From CAILZL01 sp963748005 (lineage in GTDB: Bacteria; Pseudomonadota; Gammaproteobacteria; Steroidobacterales; Steroidobacteraceae), in contig CAVVHH010000003.1 in NCBI GenBank assembly GCA_963748005.1, positions 248,001-312,000 of the forward strand: a stretch of DNA of 64,000 nt, read 5' to 3'. Of the stretch, positions 1-9,109 are shown piece by piece. The notes under the pieces were generated by a model that worked only from the letters and a program-made list of their open reading frames with translations, was not told where the DNA came from and made no database searches. The first letter of the stretch is position 1. Each line of letters begins with the position of its first letter. Position numbers and translations under genes: made by a program.

Positions 1-335
1 AAATGGGTTTGGCGCGCGCCGATCTCGGCATTGCTGCCTACTACGAACAACTGGCCGGGCCAGAGTACGCACGCGTCGCGCAGGTCATCCGCAGCGAGTA
101 CGAGCTGACCAGGGAGCATGTGCTGCAACTGAAAGGCTGTGCCTTCCTGCTGGATGCCGATCCCACCATGCAGCGCTCGGTGCGTCTGCGCAATCCATAT
201 CTTGATCCCATGCACCTGATGCAGGTGGACCTGTTATCACGCTGGCGCGCCAGCGGCAGTCAGGATCGGCAGTTGCTGCAAGCCCTGCTGGCTTCGATCA
301 ATGGCATCGGGCAGGGGCTGCAGGGATCAACCTGA
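1..335 (+). CDS. ppc: Phosphoenolpyruvate carboxylase, C-terminal fragment (cut by window edge)
   Basis: The last ~110 residues of PEP carboxylase, the anaplerotic enzyme that makes oxaloacetate from PEP and bicarbonate. The segment SVRLRNPYLDPMHLMQVDLL followed by INGIGQGLQGS is the typical end of the family, whose C-terminal residues help form the aspartate inhibition site and close the barrel. The true start lies upstream of the window; the ATG at base 3 is only an internal Met. An enzyme needing bicarbonate fits with the carbonic anhydrase gene 7 kb away, but they are not linked in an operon. Confidence 0.9.
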   Translation, partial: MGLARADLGIAAYYEQLAGPEYARVAQVIRSEYELTREHVLQLKGCAFLLDADPTMQRSVRLRNPYLDPMHLMQVDLLSRWRASGSQDRQLLQALLASINGIGQGLQGST

Positions 336-416
336 GGAATGAGGCTGCAGGTCCGAAGTACGGAAATCGACTGGCAAGTTCTGCAGCGATTCTGGTCCTG
401 ACTTGCAGCCTGTAAT

Positions 417-1106
417 TCAGAAACGAATTGCGAAGCCCAGAGTGATGACCGGATACCATGCAAAGTCCTTGGTCTCTTCTTCGAAATCGGCTATTTCTGC
501 CGCAATATCGGCGTTGAGTTGAGCCTGCAATTGCGTGCATTGAGTCGTGGTCAAACCTGTGCCGCAAGTGGCGGTAAACGTGGCGGTCGGTGCGCCAGTG
601 CGTATGGCGCCGATGTCCAGCAACAACGTGAACCGCCCCGCCTCGTCCACGGGATTTCCCCAGCCGATACCGATGTAAGGTGCAACTGAATCGCCCAGCT
701 TTACAGTGCCGGTCAGAGAGCCAATCTGGGCCGCGGTATAAATGTGATCGCCGATTTCATAGGTCCCGCCAGTTGGCTTGCCGACCGCATCGACCGTAGG
801 CCCTTTTTGTGCCGCGCCCGCAGACACATGGAAGCCGCCCTTGAATACATACCAGTCGAGAATCGCCGAGGCTGCGCCGATTTTCAGCGTGCCATCGTAG
901 GTGACGTCGGTTTCTTCGAGCGTGTGGTCGTAGCTGAACGTGTTGTAACCCAGACGCAGATTGAGCGTTTCGGTCAGCCCGATATCAAAGTCTGCGCCGA
1001 AGCCGAAGGTGCCGGCCCGCACACCGACGGCAACGTCGGCCATCGCGGGGTTGGACAGCAGACCGCCGATCAGCGCGGCCCCCAGAAGCAGAGTTGGCGT
1101 TTTCAT
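417..1106 (-). CDS. Putative outer-membrane beta-barrel protein
   Basis: A 229-residue protein with a clear signal peptide (MKTPTLLLGAALIGGLL, cleaved after AMA) and alternating, glycine-rich strands ending in the aromatic residue F (GFAIRF), as in outer-membrane barrels inserted by BAM. A CxxxxxxxxxC pair near residue 175 could form a loop disulfide. An upstream in-frame extension is possible, but GGAAG eight bases before the ATG at 1106 and the signal peptide decide the start. I do not recognise a specific family; it resembles small OmpA-barrel-like or autotransporter-independent barrels of unknown function. It is convergent with ppc. Confidence 0.6.
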   Translation of the reverse strand: MKTPTLLLGAALIGGLLSNPAMADVAVGVRAGTFGFGADFDIGLTETLNLRLGYNTFSYDHTLEETDVTYDGTLKIGAASAILDWYVFKGGFHVSAGAAQKGPTVDAVGKPTGGTYEIGDHIYTAAQIGSLTGTVKLGDSVAPYIGIGWGNPVDEAGRFTLLLDIGAIRTGAPTATFTATCGTGLTTTQCTQLQAQLNADIAAEIADFEEETKDFAWYPVITLGFAIRF

Positions 1107-1360
1107 GAACATGGCTTCCCGATATTCCCAAGGTTGGATATTGTTCCGGGTGTACATCGGCAGGGGCGTACGATTATTGAATGGATTGTCATGAGTTACC
1201 GATATTCTGTTCATGGATCCGACAGCTGTATTTCAGCAGGCTGTCGTTGATTGCAGTACGTGATTCCGTTCACACTGGCACCCGTGCAGTGTTTCTCCGC
1301 ATTCGAGTTTCATTAATGAAAAATCACCCGTCTTATGATGGTGCAGGCCGGCTCAGGTTG

Positions 1361-2044
1361 ATGCGCACAACGCTGCTCATGCTGGGCGCTATCGCGTGTG
1401 CTTCCTGCAGCATGAACCTGCGTACACAACCGGAAAGCAGTGGCCAGAGCATTGCCGGGCAATGGCAGTTGCAGTCACCATCGCGTGAAGCGCTGGCCGG
1501 TAACTTGCGGGCGGTGATGGATCAGGCGTATGCCAGACAAGAAGAGCGCGAGCGGCGTCGTTATCCGCTCAGCATTCCGCCGGAAGAGGGTGCTGCCAAT
1601 CCACAAGCGAGCCCGTCATCGCCGGATGCCGGAACCTCCCCGGCAGGTGCTGCTCTTCCGCTATCCCGTCGCCGTAACAACTGGGAGGCTCGCGAACAGC
1701 ATGAAAAAGAGGAGGCATTGTTGAATGGGATTCTACCCGGCAACAAATTGCAGATCATTCAGGCTTCAAACCGGATAGAAATTCAGGCGGACAATGGTGG
1801 CCGGCGCCGCTTTGAAGCTGGGGTGACCAGTACCCTGGCAAGCACCTATGGGACCTTCCGGGTCGAATCCGGTTGGCAGAAAAATGTATTTGTCGTACAT
1901 GCGAGCGATCGCGAACAGGGTATCGATATCGTCCAGCGCTATCAGCGCGTTGGCAGCAATGGCCTGCATCTGCAGGTGGAACTGAACTTTCCAAACGCCA
2001 AGGATCAGATCTTCGCGGGCGATTATGTGCTGGTGCAACCCTGA
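1361..2044 (+). CDS. Putative lipoprotein, function unknown
   Basis: About 227 residues beginning with a short lipoprotein-like signal (MRTTLLMLGAIACASC), so probably membrane-anchored through Cys12 or Cys15. A proline- and arginine-rich low-complexity segment follows (roughly residues 50-100), then a C-terminal half of about 120 residues with beta-rich character (LQIIQASNRIEIQADNGGRRRF). An in-frame ATG at 1316 would add 15 residues before the signal; I preferred 1361 because it places the hydrophobic core at the N-terminus. The base sequence has no clear RBS for either. Divergent from the barrel protein, 254 bases away. No family recognised. Confidence 0.55.
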   Translation: MRTTLLMLGAIACASCSMNLRTQPESSGQSIAGQWQLQSPSREALAGNLRAVMDQAYARQEERERRRYPLSIPPEEGAANPQASPSSPDAGTSPAGAALPLSRRRNNWEAREQHEKEEALLNGILPGNKLQIIQASNRIEIQADNGGRRRFEAGVTSTLASTYGTFRVESGWQKNVFVVHASDREQGIDIVQRYQRVGSNGLHLQVELNFPNAKDQIFAGDYVLVQP

Positions 2045-2083
2045 TTTGTTCTGGTACTGCACCTCATTACACTGACTTCCGAT

Positions 2084-2905
2084 ATGGCCCACATTGTCGT
2101 TCAAGGTTTGTATGTCTATCCCATCAAGTCCTGCGCCGGGATTGCGCTTGAGCGTGCGCAGCTGACATCCACCGGTCTGGCGCAGGATCGTCGCTGGATG
2201 CTGGTCAATGCACAGGGCCGCTTAGTGACGCAACGCGAACAGGGCCGGCTGGCATTGATTGCGCCTGCGCTGCGCGGTGCAGGATTGCAGATCACGGCCC
2301 CCGGCATGCCGTTGCTGACGATTGCCGGTACCTCGCAGGCCACGCCGGTCACCGTGACAGTGTGGAACGATCAATGCCGCGCTTTTGATGAAGGTGACGC
2401 TGCAGCACAGTGGTTTGCCGCGTTTCTCGGCATATCGGTGCGACTGGTGCGTTTTGACGATTCGCAGCAACGTCTGAGCAATCGCGACTGGACCGGTGAG
2501 GCGACTGCCTTCAATCAGTTTTCCGACGGCTTTCCGCTGCTGCTGATCAGCGCGGCATCACTGGCCGATTTGAATACGCGTGTTTCAGAGCCGTTGCCCA
2601 TGAATCGCTTCCGGCCGAATGTGGTGCTGGAAGGCCTGCCCGCTTATGGCGAGGATGAAATTCTTGAGCTGTGGACCGATGATTGGCGACTGCGGGCAGT
2701 AAAGCCCTGCACACGCTGCAAGATCACGACCACCGACCAGGCCACCGGCGTGTCACAGGGAACCGAACCCTTGAGCGTCCTGATGAAGTATCGGCGTAAC
2801 CCGCAGCTGCGCGGCGTGACCTTTGGGCAGAATCTGATTGTAATTTCGGGTACCGGCGCCCACCTCAGCGTTGGTCAGTCGGTGCAAGTGGACTATCGGA
2901 CCTGA
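2084..2905 (+). CDS. MOSC domain protein (YcbX-like)
   Basis: 273 residues. The N-terminal MOSC beta-barrel domain is marked by LYVYPIKSCAGI, and the C-terminal MOSC sulfurase-type domain by FRPNVVLEGLPAYGEDE and KPCTRCKITTTDQATG, where the conserved Cys (in PCTRC) is the residue that binds molybdenum cofactor or carries sulfur in related proteins. E. coli YcbX of this type detoxifies N-hydroxylated base analogues together with a flavin or ferredoxin partner. This copy lacks the extra C-terminal 2Fe-2S ferredoxin domain of YcbX, so it would need a separate electron donor. It stands alone, convergent with the efflux operon. Confidence 0.85.
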   Translation: MAHIVVQGLYVYPIKSCAGIALERAQLTSTGLAQDRRWMLVNAQGRLVTQREQGRLALIAPALRGAGLQITAPGMPLLTIAGTSQATPVTVTVWNDQCRAFDEGDAAAQWFAAFLGISVRLVRFDDSQQRLSNRDWTGEATAFNQFSDGFPLLLISAASLADLNTRVSEPLPMNRFRPNVVLEGLPAYGEDEILELWTDDWRLRAVKPCTRCKITTTDQATGVSQGTEPLSVLMKYRRNPQLRGVTFGQNLIVISGTGAHLSVGQSVQVDYRT

Positions 2906-2952
2906 AAATATCTTGACTTGGCCGCGCAGCAGATCCAGACCCGTCTGCCACT

Positions 2953-5900
2953 TCAGAAGAAACGATGTCGCAACCGGCGGAACCATGATTCGAAATCGCC
3001 GACATAGGTATACGCCGCCGGAATCACCAGCAGACTCAGGATCGTCGAAGTAAACAGGCCACCCAGTACGGCCATGCCCATCGGCGCGCGGAAGGCATTG
3101 GTGCCGGAAAAGTCGAACGCTGTTGGTGCCATACCCACACCCATGGCGATGGAAGTCATCACGATCGGACGGGCACGTTTGGCGCAGGCATCGACCAGCG
3201 CATCGGTACGACTCAAGCCACGTTCTTCCCCCAGTACCGTGTAATCCACCAGCAGGATGGAATTCTTCACGGCGATACCCATCAGCATCAGAATGCCGAT
3301 GTAAGAGGGTACGGCCAGACCATAGCCGCCCAGCTTCAATGCCGCCACGGCACCACCGATGGACAGCGGCAGCGCCAGCAGAATGGTGATGGGTTGCAAC
3401 AAGTCGTTGAACAACAGAGCGAGCAGGCCATACACGCAGAACACACCGGCCGCCATGGCAATCACAAAGCCACTGGCGAGCTGTTGCTGACGTTCCAGAT
3501 CACCACTTTTTTGCTGGGTGATGCCGGGTGGCATGGTTTGCAGTGCGGGTAGCACCTGTACTTTGGCCAGCAAGGTGCTCAATGCCTGACCGTTCAACGG
3601 TACCGTCACACTGACATTGCGATGGCGATCGTAACGGGAGATCTGTGCGGCGCCACTGGACAGCTCGATCCTGGCAACGCTTTCCAGCGGCACACTGCCA
3701 TTGCGGGCAGGAATACGCATCAAACGCAGCATGTCGACGGATTTGAGTGCGTCGGGATCCAGTTGCACACGGATCGGAATCTGCCGCGAGGGCAGACTGA
3801 GCTTGGGCAGGCGATTGTCGATGTCGCCGGTGGTGCCGATACGAATGGCATCGCTCAGTGCAGCACTGGTAACGCCCAGTTTCGCTGCGGTGGCGAAGTC
3901 CGGCGTGATGGATATTTCCGGTTTCACCAGTGCCGCACTGGAGTTGATGCCGGTCAGGCCGATGTCACGCATCTGTGCTTCCAGTCGTGCGGCGGTGTTG
4001 TTGAGCAGGATTTCATCGTCGCCCACCAGCACGATGGACATGTTCTGGCCAAAGCCGCGTCCACCGATACTGATACGCGCTCCCGGAATTCTGCTGAACT
4101 GCGGCGACACCGCCTGCTGGATTTCCTGCTGACTACGTTCGCGATCTTCGCGCGGTGTGAGTTCAGCGGTGACCGACGCGCTGTCGACGCTGATATTGCT
4201 GTACACCATCGTGACTTCCGGTTCCTTCAACAGCATGATCTGCAATTGCTCGGCGGCCCTGTGCGTGGCGGCCAGGCCGCTGCCCGGAGCGAGGGTAACG
4301 CGGAAGCTGATTTCAGCGTTGTCGTTGGCAGTGAGGAAACTGCCCGGCAGCGTGAACCATGCACCCATGGCGATCACGAAGATGCTCAGTGCGCCGAGCA
4401 GGGTCTTGCCGCGATTGGCCAGCGTCCAGCGCACCACCTGCAGATACTTCCCCCAGATGGGACCAAGATGCTCGGGCTCGGGTTTGGCCTTTAATTGATA
4501 GGCGGCCATCATGGGGGTGATCAGCCGCGCCACCAGCAGCGAGAAGATCACCGCCACCGTGCAGGTGATGGCGAACTGCTTGAAGAAGCGTCCGGCGATG
4601 CCCGGCATGTAGGCCACTGGTACAAAGATGGCAACCAGCGTCAGCGAGGTGCCGATCACCGCCAGACCGATTTCCTGAGCCGCATCCAGCGCGGCGCGTT
4701 TGGGCGTCTTGCCCTCGTTGAGATGGCGCACGATGTTTTCCACCTCGACGATTGCATCATCGACCAGCAGACCCACCACCAGCGACAGCGCCAGCAGCGA
4801 CAGAGTGTTGAGTCCGATGCCCCACAGCCACATCACATAGAAAGTAGGGACGATCGACAATGGCAGGGCGATGGCCGAAATCCAGGTGGCACGCCAGTCG
4901 CGCAGAAACAGGAACACCACGATGATGGCCAGCAGCGCACCTTCGTACAGCATGTTCATCGACGAGCTGAAGTTTTCGCGGATGCGGCCGACGTTGGACG
5001 CCACCAGGGTGAACTTGAGCGTGGGATTTTGTGCGGCAAATGCCTGGATGGCCTTGTCAACCTCTTCGGCAATCTGCACTTCATTGGCCATGAGGAGGCG
5101 TTGCACCTGGATGCCGACCACGGGCCTGCCATTGAGCAGCACTTCCGAACGTACTTCCTTGTAGTCATCCAGCACGTCAGCCAGTTCGTCGAGCCGCACC
5201 GAGCGACCATCGGCCAGCGCAATGGGAAAAGCGCGCAATGCTTCCGGTGTGCTAACCGTCGACAGAATACGAATGTTCTGCTCGCCGCTGCCAAAGTAAC
5301 TGCGACCACCGGGTTGCTCGGCATGGGTGCTGCGCAACTGGCTGGACACCTGACCGGCGGTAATTCCGAATGCCAGCAGACGGTCGGGCTTCACATTGAC
5401 GCGGATCTCACGATCCACACCGCCCTGACGATTGACTGCACCCACGCCGGGAATGGCGCGCAATTGCTTGGCCAGACTGTCATCCACCAGCCAGCTGAGT
5501 TCGGGGGGCCCCAGGCTTGCTGATTCCAGCGCATACGTAGCCACTGCACCGCCCGCCAGCGTCTGGCGCGCTACCACCGGGTCATTGATCTCCTGTGGCA
5601 GCGATGCGCGTATCCGGGTGACAGCGTCACGTACATCGTCCATGGCGACCTGGATGTTGGCATCCAGATCGAATTCGAGATTGATGGTGGCGCTGCCCTG
5701 CGTGATGTTGGAAGTGATGTGTTCCAACCCGGCAATGCTGGCCACCGAGTCTTCGATCTTGCGGACAATCTCCACTTCCATCTGACTGGGCGTGGCACCG
5801 CTATAACTCACGGAGACGGTGATGAACGGCGTTTCGATGTCGGCAAAGTCGGTGATCGGCAAGCGCTGAAAGGCGTAGAAGCCCAGTGCGCTCATCAGCA

Positions 5901-5958
5901 CAAAAGCGAGGATGGCCGGCAGCGGGCGATGGATCGACCAGGCGGAAAAATTCATCAT
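2953..5958 (-). CDS. RND efflux transporter, inner-membrane permease
   Basis: 1001 residues, the usual length for AcrB/MexF-type pumps, though at the short end. It opens with the first transmembrane helix (IHRPLPAILAFVLMSALGFYAFQRLP) and shows the two-fold repeat with large periplasmic loops. LVVGLLVDDAIVEVENI in the fourth transmembrane helix carries the paired Asp residues of the proton relay. Its start ATG overlaps the stop of the adaptor gene by four bases (ATGA), so the two are translated together. No outer-membrane factor lies nearby; the pump probably borrows a TolC-type channel encoded elsewhere. Substrates cannot be inferred from sequence. Confidence 0.95.
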   Translation of the reverse strand: MMNFSAWSIHRPLPAILAFVLMSALGFYAFQRLPITDFADIETPFITVSVSYSGATPSQMEVEIVRKIEDSVASIAGLEHITSNITQGSATINLEFDLDANIQVAMDDVRDAVTRIRASLPQEINDPVVARQTLAGGAVATYALESASLGPPELSWLVDDSLAKQLRAIPGVGAVNRQGGVDREIRVNVKPDRLLAFGITAGQVSSQLRSTHAEQPGGRSYFGSGEQNIRILSTVSTPEALRAFPIALADGRSVRLDELADVLDDYKEVRSEVLLNGRPVVGIQVQRLLMANEVQIAEEVDKAIQAFAAQNPTLKFTLVASNVGRIRENFSSSMNMLYEGALLAIIVVFLFLRDWRATWISAIALPLSIVPTFYVMWLWGIGLNTLSLLALSLVVGLLVDDAIVEVENIVRHLNEGKTPKRAALDAAQEIGLAVIGTSLTLVAIFVPVAYMPGIAGRFFKQFAITCTVAVIFSLLVARLITPMMAAYQLKAKPEPEHLGPIWGKYLQVVRWTLANRGKTLLGALSIFVIAMGAWFTLPGSFLTANDNAEISFRVTLAPGSGLAATHRAAEQLQIMLLKEPEVTMVYSNISVDSASVTAELTPREDRERSQQEIQQAVSPQFSRIPGARISIGGRGFGQNMSIVLVGDDEILLNNTAARLEAQMRDIGLTGINSSAALVKPEISITPDFATAAKLGVTSAALSDAIRIGTTGDIDNRLPKLSLPSRQIPIRVQLDPDALKSVDMLRLMRIPARNGSVPLESVARIELSSGAAQISRYDRHRNVSVTVPLNGQALSTLLAKVQVLPALQTMPPGITQQKSGDLERQQQLASGFVIAMAAGVFCVYGLLALLFNDLLQPITILLALPLSIGGAVAALKLGGYGLAVPSYIGILMLMGIAVKNSILLVDYTVLGEERGLSRTDALVDACAKRARPIVMTSIAMGVGMAPTAFDFSGTNAFRAPMGMAVLGGLFTSTILSLLVIPAAYTYVGDFESWFRRLRHRFF

Positions 5959-7100
5959 GGCTTGGTCTGCGCGCTGGCACCCTGCCGGGCGCCATTCATG
6001 CTCACGGTGTCGCCATCGCGCAGGAATCCTGCGCCGCTGGCGACGATTCGGTCCTCGATGCTCAGGCCATCACTGACATCCACCGTATCGCTGTGCAGCC
6101 GACTGACAGTAATACGCCGTTGCGCGACCACATTCCTGTCCTGCAACACGAATACATATGAAAAGCCGTCACGCACGGTGACCGCCGATAGCGGCACGGT
6201 GAGTACTGGAGCCTGGGCCAGCTCGATGCTGCCGGTGACATACATGCCGGGACGTATCTGCGCTTCCAGCTTCAGGTCCACGTAGGCCACGCCACGCTGT
6301 GTGTTGGCATCGAGACCCGGTGAGACGGTGCGTACCTTGCCCTGCGCCAGGCTGCCATCGGCACGCTTGACGGTGGCATTGGCGCCACGATGAATTTTGC
6401 CGATATCCATGGCAGGAACTTCGGCGCGCCATTCGACACGGCTTTCACGGATCAGCGAAAACAGCGTTGTGCCGGCATTGGGTATCTGTCCGGGTGTCAC
6501 GGCGCGCGCGGAAATGACGCCATCGTCGGGCGATTTGATGCTGGTGTATTCAAGACGCTGCCGGGCCGATTGCAACTGCGATTCCGCATTGGCCAGCTGC
6601 GCGGTGGCGGTGGCCGCCGCGGTGTTGAGCTGCTCGGCATCCTGTTTGCTGATGACACCGGGCGCCTGCAGGGCATTACCGCGTCGAGCGCTGGCCTGGG
6701 CCTGTTCCATGGTGGCCTTTGCCACCGCGACTGCGGCCTGCGCCTGATTGAAACTTTCGCGCAGCAGGGTGTCATCCAGCCTCGCCAGCACCTGCCCCTT
6801 GCGTACGGTATCACCGACATCCACCAGCACTTCGCTGACCCGGTAGCCAGACACTTCCGCGCCCACGGCCACTTCCTGCCAGGCGAACAGGCCGCCTGCC
6901 GTATCCAGCATCTGCACGGCGTTGTGTTGCTGCGGTTGCGTGATATCGACGGTGAGTGCCGACTGCTGCCGCGGCGGCCCGCCGGCGCCCATAGCAGCGC
7001 TGCCTGCCGCTGGCTGCGTGCCGCCATTCGATTGACTCGACTGCCCGCAGGCACACAGCGCAATGCTGCAGGCGAGCAGGGTGAAATTCTTGAGATGCAT
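5955..7100 (-). CDS. RND efflux periplasmic adaptor (membrane fusion protein), lipoprotein
   Basis: 381 residues. The N-terminus MHLKNFTLLACSIALCACG has a lipobox ending at Cys18, so the adaptor is anchored to the inner membrane. Next come a lipoyl-like half motif (GYRVSEVLVDVGDTVRKGQVLARLDD), an alpha-helical hairpin (residues ~110-175), the second lipoyl half and a beta-barrel domain. It bridges the permease and an outer-membrane channel. First gene of a two-gene operon. A Gly/Pro-rich linker of about 25 residues follows the lipidated Cys. Confidence 0.93.
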   Translation of the reverse strand: MHLKNFTLLACSIALCACGQSSQSNGGTQPAAGSAAMGAGGPPRQQSALTVDITQPQQHNAVQMLDTAGGLFAWQEVAVGAEVSGYRVSEVLVDVGDTVRKGQVLARLDDTLLRESFNQAQAAVAVAKATMEQAQASARRGNALQAPGVISKQDAEQLNTAAATATAQLANAESQLQSARQRLEYTSIKSPDDGVISARAVTPGQIPNAGTTLFSLIRESRVEWRAEVPAMDIGKIHRGANATVKRADGSLAQGKVRTVSPGLDANTQRGVAYVDLKLEAQIRPGMYVTGSIELAQAPVLTVPLSAVTVRDGFSYVFVLQDRNVVAQRRITVSRLHSDTVDVSDGLSIEDRIVASGAGFLRDGDTVSMNGARQGASAQTKP

Positions 7101-7175
7101 GTTGGACCTGGGGCAGGTCGATCCTGGCGGACTCTGCCGAATTAAGTTTCCGGGTTGCGTGGCGTTCTTGAATTA

Positions 7176-7199
7176 TGTGTACTAACTAGTGAGTGTATC
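7176..7199. promoter_or_regulatory. Imperfect palindrome upstream of the efflux operon, candidate repressor operator
   Basis: ACTAACTAGTGAGT (7181-7194) is a near-perfect palindrome centred on ACTAGT, about 85 bases before the adaptor start. Inverted repeats of this style are typical operators of TetR-family repressors at RND pumps, but no such regulator is encoded in the window, so a repressor acting in trans is inferred. The remaining bases of the 312-base gap (7101-7412) serve as promoter space for the pump and for carbonic anhydrase; I see no other gene there. Confidence 0.35.
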
Positions 7200-7412
7200 A
7201 TGAGCATGCTTTTTTATGCCTACCAGTTGGTCATCAACGTCAGGAATGCAATAGTTGCCGACGCCACAAGATAACAAAAGCGCATGGCCTGACCTGAGAG
7301 ACATACGTTTACTTGACAAAACTTCAACTACAATCGGCATTTCATGGCGCAGTGCTGACCTCTGGTCAGATTGTCGCTACACTTTTTGTTTGTTTTCGGG
7401 AGCCCGTACCAA

Positions 7413-8072
7413 ATGACCGATGACAGCGTCGCCACGCAGCCGGATGAATTGCAGCGCCTGTTGCAGCAGAACCGTCAGTGGGCTGATTCCGTTACTCAGA
7501 CGCAACCAGATTTTTTCACCGGACTGGAAGCGCAACAGCTGCCGCGTTTCCTGTGGATCGGCTGCTCCGACAGCCGGGTGCCTGCCAACCAGATTCTCGG
7601 CCTGCGCCCGGGTGAAATCTTCGTGCATCGCAATGTGGCAAATGTGGTGGTGCACAGCGATCTGAATTGTCTGTCGGTCATTCAATATGCCGTAGACGTG
7701 CTGAAAGTCGAACACGTCATTGTGACCGGTCATTACGGTTGTGGCGGCGTGACAGCAGCGTTACGTGGTCAGAAGCTGGGTTTGATCGATAACTGGCTGC
7801 GACATGTACAGGACGTATACAAACGCAACCAGGCTGGCATGGCCGGCCTGGTGGATGAGCAATCTCGTTTGAAGCGTCTGTGCGAACTCAATGCGCTTGA
7901 GCAGGCCATCAATGTGGCTGAGACCACGCTACTGCAGGATGCCTGGGCACGCGGTCAACGGATCGCCGTGCACGCGCTGGTTTATGATCTGCACGATGGC
8001 ATTTTGAAGCGCCTGGGCAAAGGCATCGAGAATTCAGCCGATATCGAAGCACACCGGCTGCTGTTGGCGTAG
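7413..8072 (+). CDS. can: Beta-class carbonic anhydrase
   Basis: 219 residues. It converts CO2 and water to bicarbonate in the cytoplasm. The zinc site is complete: Cys and Asp in CSDSR, then His and Cys in HYGCGG; the Asp-Arg dyad of CSDSRVPA is the catalytic pair. FVHRNVANVV is the family signature. The ATG at 7413 was chosen, with GGGAG upstream; an upstream TTG would add 14 residues with no homology. Bicarbonate feeds PEP carboxylase and the biotin carboxylase of the guanidine locus, a link by pathway only. It stands alone. Confidence 0.95.
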   Translation: MTDDSVATQPDELQRLLQQNRQWADSVTQTQPDFFTGLEAQQLPRFLWIGCSDSRVPANQILGLRPGEIFVHRNVANVVVHSDLNCLSVIQYAVDVLKVEHVIVTGHYGCGGVTAALRGQKLGLIDNWLRHVQDVYKRNQAGMAGLVDEQSRLKRLCELNALEQAINVAETTLLQDAWARGQRIAVHALVYDLHDGILKRLGKGIENSADIEAHRLLLA

Positions 8073-8090
8073 CAGCAAGGCAGACCCTGT

Positions 8091-8114
8091 CTGTCAGCAT
8101 TGTATGCCTGACAG
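8091..8114. terminator. Hairpin between convergent genes, possible bidirectional terminator
   Basis: CTGTCAG (8091-8097) and CTGACAG (8108-8114) form a 7-bp stem with a 10-base loop in the short gap between the carbonic anhydrase stop and the end of the convergent gene. There is no long T-run on either side, so factor-independent termination would be weak. Confidence 0.4.
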
Positions 8115-8117
8115 AAA

Positions 8118-8723
8118 CTAGAACAACTCTACAGAGCCCGAGTCCGACATTTCCTTGGCCAGTGGTTCTTCCTGTTCGCTGATGGTGAGCGACAGGCTGC
8201 CGGCGATGCTGTCGAAGATGGCGCGTTCTTCGGCAGTGCGATACAGGCGTCCCAGGGAGAGCAGAAGTTTTTCCCAGTGCTCCGGACGCTGCGAGTTGGA
8301 ACGGTCGCAAATGAACAGGGCCATGGTGGACAGGCTGTAGCGCACATGTCCCAGCCGTTGCGAAAGTTTGTCGTAGAACTGAAAAGCCATGACTGCAGCA
8401 GCTGCCTGACCCGAGAGTTCGGTGCAGCGTTTCTGTACTTCAGCCAGAATCTGCGCGTGTGACGCGTCGCCAGGCTCTGTTTGCGAAACATTGCCCAGGT
8501 CACGCACGGCGGCCATGAACTCGGTAAACGTTTTGACCAGCACCTCGACCGCTGCATCCGAGTCCTGGGTGGCGGCGTCCATCTGGGCCTCGCACAACGC
8601 GAGCATGCGCGCCGTCTGCTGTTGCGGTGACCAGTTACTCACGGGTATGGCGGCGCCGTGGCGGCTGGTTGTTTCAGCGAATTGGGGTGCCATGATCGCG
8701 TCCACTTGATGGTGGTTCTGCAT
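8118..8723 (-). CDS. Hypothetical helical protein next to a CheY-like regulator
   Basis: 201 residues, predicted mostly helical and soluble. The most family-like stretch is MAFQFYDKLSQRLGHVRYSLS (about residues 112-132), which resembles the FQDxxxQ-type helices of CheZ-like phosphatases or HPt-type partners, without a convincing full match. It follows the response regulator by 23 bases on the same strand, so a role in the same phosphorelay (phosphatase or output partner) is inferred from position. The second Met at 8693 is an alternative start. No family was firmly recognised. Confidence 0.6.
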   Translation of the reverse strand: MQNHHQVDAIMAPQFAETTSRHGAAIPVSNWSPQQQTARMLALCEAQMDAATQDSDAAVEVLVKTFTEFMAAVRDLGNVSQTEPGDASHAQILAEVQKRCTELSGQAAAAVMAFQFYDKLSQRLGHVRYSLSTMALFICDRSNSQRPEHWEKLLLSLGRLYRTAEERAIFDSIAGSLSLTISEQEEPLAKEMSDSGSVELF

Positions 8724-8746
8724 TGGCTGCAGGCCTGACTCAAGTG

Positions 8747-9109
8747 CTATAGCACGCGCTGAATGGTGGCCAGCAGCTGTTCGGGGTTGAACGGCTTGAC
8801 GATCCAGCCGGTGGCGCCGGCCTGCTTGCCCTGCATCTTGGTCTCCTGACCAGCTTCGGTGGTCAACACCAGAATAGGCACGCCCTTGTAAGTCGGCAGT
8901 CCGCGCAGTTCACGTACCAGCGCCAGGCCATCCATGCGTGGCATGTTTACATCAGTCAGCACCAGATCGGCTTTACCGGTCTTGGCATAGTCGAGTGCTT
9001 CGACACCGTCGGAGGCCTGCACCACTTCATAGCCGGCGCTTTCCAGCGTAAAACGCACCATTTGTCGCATTGAGGCTGAGTCGTCTACGGCGAGAATAAC
9101 GCTCGACAT
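8747..9109 (-). CDS. CheY-like single-domain response regulator
   Basis: 120 residues, a receiver domain only. The acidic pocket is VDDS (Asp9-Asp10), the phosphoacceptor is Asp53 in LTDVNMPRMDG, Thr83 is the switch residue and Lys105 in KPF is the conserved lysine. Receiver-only proteins with this sequence style (PILVLTTEAGQETKMQGKQAGATGWIVKPF) are close to the CheY of chemotaxis and Pil-Chp clusters. No kinase, MCP or flagellar genes lie in the window, so its kinase is elsewhere. First gene of a two-gene unit. Confidence 0.92.
   Translation of the reverse strand: MSSVILAVDDSASMRQMVRFTLESAGYEVVQASDGVEALDYAKTGKADLVLTDVNMPRMDGLALVRELRGLPTYKGVPILVLTTEAGQETKMQGKQAGATGWIVKPFNPEQLLATIQRVL

Noticed and set aside
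1220..1246. CGACAGC...GCTGTCG inverted repeat in the divergent gap as an operator
   Set aside because: A short single hairpin with no second copy and no regulator nearby; could be chance.
3622..4494. Long open frame antisense to the RND permease
   Set aside because: His/Gln-rich composition typical of the complement of a GC-rich gene; several similar frames lie opposite the permease and none has a family match.
4495..5523. 342-codon open frame antisense to the RND permease
   Set aside because: Mirror frame of a clear transporter gene; no domain, no RBS.
7314..7332. TTGACA plus TACAAT as a sigma-70 promoter for carbonic anhydrase
   Set aside because: The two boxes are only ten bases apart, too close for a promoter.
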